Assembly: GCA_902459845.2 (NCBI GenBank)
Contig: CABPSV020000004.1
Location: 1 to 12,500 of the forward strand
Direction of reading: 5' to 3'
Source of the DNA: Hepatocystis sp. ex Piliocolobus tephrosceles
Lineage: Eukaryota > Apicomplexa > Aconoidasida > Haemosporida > Plasmodiidae
DNA: 12,500 bases
Both the position numbers and the translations under genes were made by a program. The notes below the pieces were generated by a model. It was not told where the DNA came from, did not search any database, and was given only the letters and a program-made list of their open reading frames with translations. Below, piece by piece: positions 7,082-12,500 of the stretch; within the stretch, counting starts at the first letter, position 1, and each line of letters opens with the position of its first letter.

Positions 7082-10000
7082 ATGGCGAAACAAAGATTAA
7101 CCGCTCTTGATATTCGAGCGGTAATAACATCGTGTAAAAAGCTTGTAGTTGGAAGTGTTGTGACAAACATATATAATATTTCAAACAAAATATACGTTTT
7201 GAAATGTTCCAAAAAAGATGAAAAATATTTTCTTCTTGTCGAAGTTGAAAAAAGAATACATATTACAGAATGGAAGCGAGAGAAGAATGTAATGCCATCA
7301 GCCTTCACAATGAAACTAAGAAAACATTTAAGATCTCGTAAGATTACAAATATAACACAACTTGGTGGAGATAGAGTTGTAGATATTCAATTTGGATATG
7401 ATGATAATGCTTGTCACTTGGTAATCGAATTTTATGTTGCAGGAAATCTTATTCTTATGGATAATAATTATAAAATGTTATCAATATTACAAAATAACGA
7501 GTTTACTGCTAGACATCTTAAAGTTAATGAAGTGTATAATATAGAAGAGCATAATTCTGTTTTTTTATACAAGAACTTGAAAGTAGTTGATAAAGAAAAT
7601 GTAAAAAAATGCATTAATGAAATATTAATATTTAATAATCAACCGACAATAGAAGATGAAGACACCTTATCACAAACCATTGATAATATAAATAATAAAA
7701 ACAATGATGGTACAACTATCGAATTGAATAAAGGTGAAAAACATTATAATACGATCATCAGTTCCGAGTATAGCAAAATTTGTTCTAATAAATTGCAAAA
7801 CAGTGCAAGTAACAGGATGACAAATGTAATGAAGACGCATCAGAAAATTGTAGATAACAGTAATAGTAACGACAATAGTAAGAACAATAAAAACATAAAA
7901 GATAAGAACAAAAATGATAATAACAAAAAGTTATTTAATATGAAATCTGGAAAAAAAAATACCACAAAATCTAATACTGTTACAGCTGTAAATAATGATA
8001 ATGAAAAAAATAAAAAAATAAAATTAATTAGAACATTAACAGATTTGGCTAGTAGATTAATTTTGTTTGCCCATAACGATTTGATTAATCATTCATTACT
8101 AGAATGTAATGTTAACCCATCCAGTTTGTTGAGTGAATATAAATTAAACGATTTGGCAGATATATTTGTAAAAGTTATAAATGAATGTGTAAAGGTGTTT
8201 GAAATGATAAGTAATGAAGAAGGAATGATTAAAGGATATGGATTTGTTGCAAAAAGTGTAGTAAAATCGGAAATAAAAAAAAATAATGAAAAAACCATAG
8301 TAGAGGATGCAAATGTAGAAGATGCAAAATTAAAAACTACACAATCTTTCACTGATATAGAACCAAACAAACAAATCGATTTTGTTGAATTTACACCTAT
8401 TCTGCTTAAAAATCATTTAACAAAAACAAATGATAAGAATAAATTCGAAATTATCGAATTCGATGATTTTAATTTTTGTGTTGATACTTATTTTAGTAAA
8501 ATGGAACTAACAAAATATGATAAACAACAAGAAACAATTAAAAATAAAAATGCTATTACAAAGGTAGATAAAATTAAATTAGATCATGAAAAAAGAATCG
8601 ATCAATTAAAAAAAGAAGTAGAGATTTTGATAAAAAAAGTAAAATTAATTCAAATAAATAGTGATTTAGTAGAAGATACTATAAAATTAATGCGTGCAGC
8701 ATTATCTACTAATGCTAATTGGGGAAAAATAATGGAACATATCAAAGTATTTAAAAAACAGAACCATCCAGTAGCGAAATATATCAATTCTGTAAACTTT
8801 AATAATTGTGAAGTAGATTTGTTATTAAAAGATGTTGACGATGATGACGATGATGACGATAATGACGATGATGACGATGATGACGATAATGACGATGATG
8901 ACGATAATGACGATGATGGCGATGATGGCGATGATGGCGATGATGACAATGATACGAAAATACGCAATAATGAAAAAAATAAGAACTCACCCAAACCGAT
9001 AGATATAAATAAAATGTTTGTAGTTACCATAAACTTAAATAATTCTGTTTATGGAAATATTGAAGATTATGAAAAGTTGAGAAAAAAAGCAGAAGAGAAA
9101 ATTAAAAAAACACAAATATCCACCAATATGGCAGTAAAAAAAGTAGAAAAAAAGAAAAAAGATAAAGAAAATAAACAAAAACATAAAAAAAAAACTGTAT
9201 TCCAAATTCAAAAATTAAGAAAAACATTTTGGTTTGAAAAATTTAATTGGTTTATATCATCAGAAAAATATTTAGTAATAGCAGGAAGAGATGCTGTACA
9301 AAATGAAATATTATTTAGACGATATTTTCAAAAAAATGACATTTTTGTACATGCAGATATACACGGGGCAGCTTCTTGTATTATTAAAAACCCATATAAA
9401 GATAAACTAATTCCTGAAACTACCCTTTTAGAAGCTGGACAATTTGCATTGTGTAAAAGTTCTGCTTGGGATAATAAAACTGTAGCATCTGTTTGGTGGG
9501 TATATTATAATCAAGTTAGTAAATCTGCACCTACAGGAGAATATATTAAAACTGGAGCATTTGTGATTAGAGGCAAAAAAAATTATTTACCATATATTAA
9601 ATTAGAGATGGGGTTGTGTATTATATTTCAAGTTGATCCTTTATCAAATAATAATGAGGAGAATTGTTTAGATGATGTAGAGAAAAAAACGGTAGAACCT
9701 GACAGTTATAATGCTGAGGAGGGCTTTAATGCCAATATATGCGACAAATCTGGTGTTTTTACAACTGGTTATACAGCAGCAACTGGTTATACAGCAGCAA
9801 CTGGCAATACAGCAGCAACTGGTTATACAGCAGCAACTGGCAATACAGCAGCAACTGGCAATACAACAGCTACCACTAACAATACAAATTGTACCCATTC
9901 CTATTTATACGATCACAACCAATCAAAACAAACGAATGCAAAAACTGGTTTGAAAGAAATATATGCATATAATAGCACGTGTGGTACATATTATAAAAAA

Positions 10001-12500
10001 AAAGGGAAATATATAAAAAAGCATAAAAGCAATAACAAACTGTTGAGTTTAATTTTACAAAATAGAAAGATAATAATAAACCTTTTATTGTTTAGTTTAA
10101 AAAATTTAAGTAACAAATTATTTTTTAATTTAGTAAAATTAGGTGTTGTATATAATTATAAACAATTTTCTTCGATTAATATTTTATGTAAATATTTGGA
10201 ATACCTTCAGTTGCCACATATAAAAAAAAATGACAAAACATATTATTTATTATTTTCGTTATATAAAAAAAAATATATAAATATACATAATAAATGTTGT
10301 CCCCAAGATACTTATAGTTTGTTTAAAAAAGAGTGTATAATATTGTTAAAAATAGCAATTCGTAAAATAGTTTTATATATATATTTTTTTATGTATAAAA
10401 TGGATGCAAAACATGATCATATTTCTATCAGATGTATGTCAAACTTAACTAAGTATTTACGAAACAATAAGGTTATATTAAAAGAGTTAACTAATGCTAT
10501 AATTTGTTGTTTTTTTCACACAAACTGGTTATCAGCAAATCAAAATAGGAGTTACAAAAGCAGGCAATACTACAAAGCTATATTAAGTGAAAGATTAAGT
10601 GAAAGATTAAGTGAAAGATTAAGTGAAAGATTAAGTGAAAGATTAAGTGAAAGATTAAGTGAAAGATTAAGTGAGAGATTAAGGGAGAGATTAAGCGACA
10701 TATCAAGCCACATATCAAGCGACATATCAAGCCACATATCAAGCGACATATCAAGCCACATATCAAGCGACATATCAAGCCACATATCAAGCGACATATC
10801 AAGCCACATATCAGATAATATAACCAACATTTTTAACCATTATAAATCGCTACCTATTCAAAAAAATGCACACATATGTAATGACTATACCGCAAACAAT
10901 AACAACAATTATAACGTCGTATCGAACAATTCTTTTTATAAATGCGTAAAAAATAATTTATTCGAATTTTTACCAAATAAAATTGAAGAGGATGATTATT
11001 ATATATATAACAAAAATATACATAATCCTATGTTTGTAGCATGCGAAATATATGGAACACCTTCCCCATTAGGTCCTCCCGTAGTAACATTTCAAGACGA
11101 CGATGTAGGTGATGACTGTAAAACCAAAAATGACAGTAATATAAATAAAAAAAAAAAAAGTATAAAATTTGCTGATGATAGTAGTAATGACAATAATAAC
11201 GTATCAAATAATTTTAGTAGTCCAGAAAAAGAAAAAAAGAAAAAAATATCATTTGTTATTGAAGAAAAACCATCTATTAATTTAGAAAAAAAAAAACCAA
11301 GAACTCGAAAAGCTACAGGGTATATAAAAGTGGATGTTAAAAAATTACTCGAAGAGATAGGAAGTGATATAGAGGATGATTCAAAACAATCGGAAACAAA
11401 AACAGATAGTAATAATGGCGATGAAGATGATGATAATGATGATGATGATGATGATAATGATGATGATGATGATGATAATGATGATGATAATAATGATGAA
11501 TTAAAAAGTAGAAAAAACAAAGATGATTATACTTCACATGTAAGATTTGAAAAAAGTATATATAGTCTTCCTGTAAAAAAAAGTGTTTCATCAAGTTCAG
11601 AAGATATTAATGATAATAGTATGCAAAAATCAGCAAGTTCTAGCTCATTTAGACCTGTACGTACTCGTAAACCTACAGGATTTGTTAAAATGGATATTAA
11701 AAAATTACTTGCAGATATAGGTAGTGATATAGAAGATGATGAAGAAGGGAATGAAATAAAAAATCGTGTAAGATTTAATGAAAATGTAATGACTACTACT
11801 GTTCCTTTAAAAAAAAATGTATCATTTAGCTCTGTTGACGATACTAGTGATCGTGGTGATGATGAAAAAAAAAAATCTATTAAAGTAGGAAGATCTGTAA
11901 GAACTCGAAAACCAACAGGATTTGTTAAAATGGACTTAACAAAATTATATAATAGTATATCAAGTACTGTGGATAATGAAGAAAATGACGATGACATTGA
12001 AAATGAAAATCAATTGAGTAAAAAACGTGAAGATAGTGATGAAACAGGTGATGAAAAAAGTGACGAAAAAAGTGGAGAAACAAAACAGAGTGAAGAGAAG
12101 AGGATAACAAATGTAAAAACTAAAAAAAATGTTTCAACTAGTTCGATAAAAAAAAGTGTATCTTTTAGTTCTTTTAGTTCAGAGGATGGACAATCTGTTT
12201 CTGTTGAAAACCAAACGAATAAAAAAGCATCAAGAGGTGTTAGAACAAGGAAACCAACAGGATTTGTTAAAGCTGATATGAGTAAATTTTTACAAAGTAT
12301 AGGAAGTTATGATGACGACGATGATGATGATGATGATGATAATAATAACACTAATAAAAAAAATAAAGAAACTGATGATGGTGATGATTCAGAAGATATG
12401 AATATATCATTCAAAAATGAAGATATTTCAACAATAAGAAAAAAAAGTGTATCTTTTAGTTCGGAAGAAGAACATTTTTATGTCGAAAAAGATGGTACAC
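7082..12500 (+). CDS. NEMF: NEMF/Rqc2 (Tae2, NFACT family) ribosome quality-control protein, 3' end outside window
   Basis: One stop-free frame gives 1,806 codons and is still open at the window end; human NEMF is about 1,076 residues. In this family the protein binds the 60S subunit with peptidyl-tRNA after ribosome splitting, recruits the Ltn1/Listerin ligase and directs C-terminal tailing of the nascent chain. The start is fixed by MAKQRLTALD, which aligns with the family N-terminus; TAA at 7076 closes the frame upstream. Domains: NFACT-N about 1-160, with Asp10 and Asp97-Arg98 at the positions of the Asp and Asp-Arg needed for tailing in yeast Rqc2; Asn/Lys-rich insert about 205-318; helical region 319-365; middle domain and coiled coil about 437-580 (ALSTNANW, PVAKYI); Asp run 584-624; NFACT-R 716-852 (IAGRDAVQNE, HADIHG, SKSAPTGEY, RGKKNYLP). 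Residues 853-1806 are repeat-rich additions annotated separately. NFACT-C is not seen and presumably lies beyond 12500. Confidence 0.95.
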   Translation, partial: MAKQRLTALDIRAVITSCKKLVVGSVVTNIYNISNKIYVLKCSKKDEKYFLLVEVEKRIHITEWKREKNVMPSAFTMKLRKHLRSRKITNITQLGGDRVVDIQFGYDDNACHLVIEFYVAGNLILMDNNYKMLSILQNNEFTARHLKVNEVYNIEEHNSVFLYKNLKVVDKENVKKCINEILIFNNQPTIEDEDTLSQTIDNINNKNNDGTTIELNKGEKHYNTIISSEYSKICSNKLQNSASNRMTNVMKTHQKIVDNSNSNDNSKNNKNIKDKNKNDNNKKLFNMKSGKKNTTKSNTVTAVNNDNEKNKKIKLIRTLTDLASRLILFAHNDLINHSLLECNVNPSSLLSEYKLNDLADIFVKVINECVKVFEMISNEEGMIKGYGFVAKSVVKSEIKKNNEKTIVEDANVEDAKLKTTQSFTDIEPNKQIDFVEFTPILLKNHLTKTNDKNKFEIIEFDDFNFCVDTYFSKMELTKYDKQQETIKNKNAITKVDKIKLDHEKRIDQLKKEVEILIKKVKLIQINSDLVEDTIKLMRAALSTNANWGKIMEHIKVFKKQNHPVAKYINSVNFNNCEVDLLLKDVDDDDDDDDNDDDDDDDDNDDDDDNDDDGDDGDDGDDDNDTKIRNNEKNKNSPKPIDINKMFVVTINLNNSVYGNIEDYEKLRKKAEEKIKKTQISTNMAVKKVEKKKKDKENKQKHKKKTVFQIQKLRKTFWFEKFNWFISSEKYLVIAGRDAVQNEILFRRYFQKNDIFVHADIHGAASCIIKNPYKDKLIPETTLLEAGQFALCKSSAWDNKTVASVWWVYYNQVSKSAPTGEYIKTGAFVIRGKKNYLPYIKLEMGLCIIFQVDPLSNNNEENCLDDVEKKTVEPDSYNAEEGFNANICDKSGVFTTGYTAATGYTAATGNTAATGYTAATGNTAATGNTTATTNNTNCTHSYLYDHNQSKQTNAKTGLKEIYAYNSTCGTYYKKKGKYIKKHKSNNKLLSLILQNRKIIINLLLFSLKNLSNKLFFNLVKLGVVYNYKQFSSINILCKYLEYLQLPHIKKNDKTYYLLFSLYKKKYINIHNKCCPQDTYSLFKKECIILLKIAIRKIVLYIYFFMYKMDAKHDHISIRCMSNLTKYLRNNKVILKELTNAIICCFFHTNWLSANQNRSYKSRQYYKAILSERLSERLSERLSERLSERLSERLSERLSERLRERLSDISSHISSDISSHISSDISSHISSDISSHISSDISSHISDNITNIFNHYKSLPIQKNAHICNDYTANNNNNYNVVSNNSFYKCVKNNLFEFLPNKIEEDDYYIYNKNIHNPMFVACEIYGTPSPLGPPVVTFQDDDVGDDCKTKNDSNINKKKKSIKFADDSSNDNNNVSNNFSSPEKEKKKKISFVIEEKPSINLEKKKPRTRKATGYIKVDVKKLLEEIGSDIEDDSKQSETKTDSNNGDEDDDNDDDDDDNDDDDDDNDDDNNDELKSRKNKDDYTSHVRFEKSIYSLPVKKSVSSSSEDINDNSMQKSASSSSFRPVRTRKPTGFVKMDIKKLLADIGSDIEDDEEGNEIKNRVRFNENVMTTTVPLKKNVSFSSVDDTSDRGDDEKKKSIKVGRSVRTRKPTGFVKMDLTKLYNSISSTVDNEENDDDIENENQLSKKREDSDETGDEKSDEKSGETKQSEEKRITNVKTKKNVSTSSIKKSVSFSSFSSEDGQSVSVENQTNKKASRGVRTRKPTGFVKADMSKFLQSIGSYDDDDDDDDDDNNNTNKKNKETDDGDDSEDMNISFKNEDISTIRKKSVSFSSEEEHFYVEKDGT
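8831..8953 (+). repeat. 9-bp acidic repeat (Asp-rich) in NEMF
   Basis: A degenerate GACGATGAT array encodes residues 584-624, almost all Asp with scattered Asn and Gly. It separates the coiled-coil/middle domain from the lysine-rich linker before NFACT-R. The antisense frames over it (Ser-rich and His-rich) are shadows. It is probably a flexible acidic linker. Confidence 0.93.
9764..9871 (+). repeat. 18-bp repeat coding Thr-Gly-(Tyr/Asn)-Thr-Ala-Ala
   Basis: Six in-frame 18-bp units encode residues 895-930 of the NEMF homologue. Position three alternates between TAT (Tyr) and AAT (Asn), with GGT linked to TAT and GGC linked to AAT. This gives the order Y, Y, N, Y, N, N, as expected from unit-level duplication. 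The array begins about 40 residues after the end of NFACT-R. Antisense (Cys/Ile/Ala-rich) and alternate-frame (Gln-rich) ORFs here are shadows. Confidence 0.93.
10583..10810 (+). repeat. 12-bp repeat array: Leu-Ser-Glu-Arg then Ser-Ser-(His/Asp)-Ile
   Basis: Nineteen consecutive 12-bp units without an indel encode residues 1168-1243. Nine units are Leu-Ser-Glu-Arg (the ninth is Leu-Arg-Glu-Arg), one transitional unit is Leu-Ser-Asp-Ile, then nine units alternate Ser-Ser-His-Ile and Ser-Ser-Asp-Ile, a 24-bp higher-order period. The TTAAGCGAC unit in the middle shares features of both halves and looks like the seed of the second block. A four-residue period with Leu or Ile in every unit suggests a helical rod. 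Minus-strand ORFs here are shadows. Confidence 0.95.
11300..12500 (+). repeat. Four-copy RTRKPTGFVK / VxF module in NEMF C-terminal region
   Basis: RTRK-(A/P)-TG-(Y/F)-(I/V)-K begins at 11300, 11660, 11900 and 12242 (residues 1407, 1527, 1607 and 1721). Each is followed by (V/M/A)D-x-x-K-(L/F), and copies 1 and 2 then read IGSDIEDD. An acidic stretch follows, then short basic-V-x-F motifs: HVRFEKS (1486) and RVRFNEN (1562), then KKNVSFSS (1577), KKSVSFSS (1690) and again KKSVSFSSEEE (1787). KSVSSSS near 11579 is a copy that lost the Phe. Codon usage differs between copies (CGA/CGT/AGA/AGG for Arg), so the protein motif is kept while the DNA has drifted, which suggests selection rather than recent repeat expansion. 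The last copy runs to the window edge and more may follow. Confidence 0.88.
11420..11500 (+). repeat. GAT trinucleotide-rich acidic tract
   Basis: This is an Asp-rich run with Asn interruptions, residues 1447-1473, inside the first C-terminal module. The equivalent acidic run in the fourth module is at about 12308-12340. Minus-strand Ser/His-rich ORFs across it are shadows. Confidence 0.9.

Noticed and set aside
6661..7308. Three overlapping minus-strand ORFs of Leu/Phe/Ser, Cys/Phe/Tyr and Val/Phe/Ile repeats
   Set aside because: They arise because the 15-bp unit contains no stop in any minus frame, and their ends are antisense to the conserved NFACT-N coding sequence.
8089..9030. Minus-strand Ser-rich and His-rich ORFs
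   Set aside because: They are shadows of Asp codons and other codons in the continuous NEMF frame.
9668..9953. Cys-rich minus ORF and Gln-rich plus ORF
   Set aside because: They are alternate frames of the 18-bp Thr-Gly-x-Thr-Ala-Ala repeat within NEMF.
10570..12110. Minus-strand ORFs with Leu-Asp-Met-Trp, Ser-rich or His-rich repeats, some with a recurring NPVGFRVLT-like string
   Set aside because: They mirror the in-frame LSER/SSDI repeats, Asp runs and RTRKPTGFVK modules of the plus-strand gene; the repeated string is the antisense of that module.

Overview
The window looks like nuclear DNA of a malaria parasite (Plasmodium or a close haemosporidian). It has extremely AT-rich, homopolymer- and (TA)n-filled non-coding DNA, somewhat less AT-rich coding DNA, short AT-rich GT/AG introns, and coding regions inflated by Asn-, Lys- and Asp-rich tandem repeats. 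The species cannot be named from sequence alone.

Layout: two divergently transcribed genes flank about 4.7 kb of non-coding DNA. On the left, minus strand (337-2342), is a five-exon gene for the AATF/Bfr2 (Traube) protein, a nucleolar factor of the small-subunit processome. Only exon 1 is visible as a long ORF. I assembled the four small 3' exons by hand, and they restore the conserved C-terminal TRAUB region. Positions 2343-7081 hold the intergenic region: poly(A)/poly(T) runs, TA microsatellites, a direct tandem duplication of about 380 bp (3765-4531), a slightly GC-richer island with a doubtful 65-codon ORF, and a perfect-period minisatellite (24 x 15 bp) ending 21 bp before the next start codon.

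On the right, plus strand (7082 to beyond 12500), is one uninterrupted reading frame of more than 1,806 codons. It encodes the NEMF/Rqc2 (Tae2, NFACT family) ribosome-associated quality-control protein. The NFACT-N, middle coiled-coil and NFACT-R domains are clear. After NFACT-R comes about 950 residues unlike anything I know from NEMF: an Ala/Thr/Gly repeat, a hydrophobic-basic stretch, a 4-residue helical-type repeat array, and four copies of an unusual module (RTRKPTGFVK plus acidic run plus VRF/KKSVSFSS motifs). The gene runs off the window, so its C-terminus (an NFACT-C domain is expected) is not seen.

Both genes act on ribosomes: AATF/Bfr2 in building the 40S subunit, NEMF/Rqc2 in clearing stalled 60S subunits. 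Whether the shared divergent region co-regulates them is only a possibility. The most unusual element is the repeated C-terminal module in the NEMF homologue.
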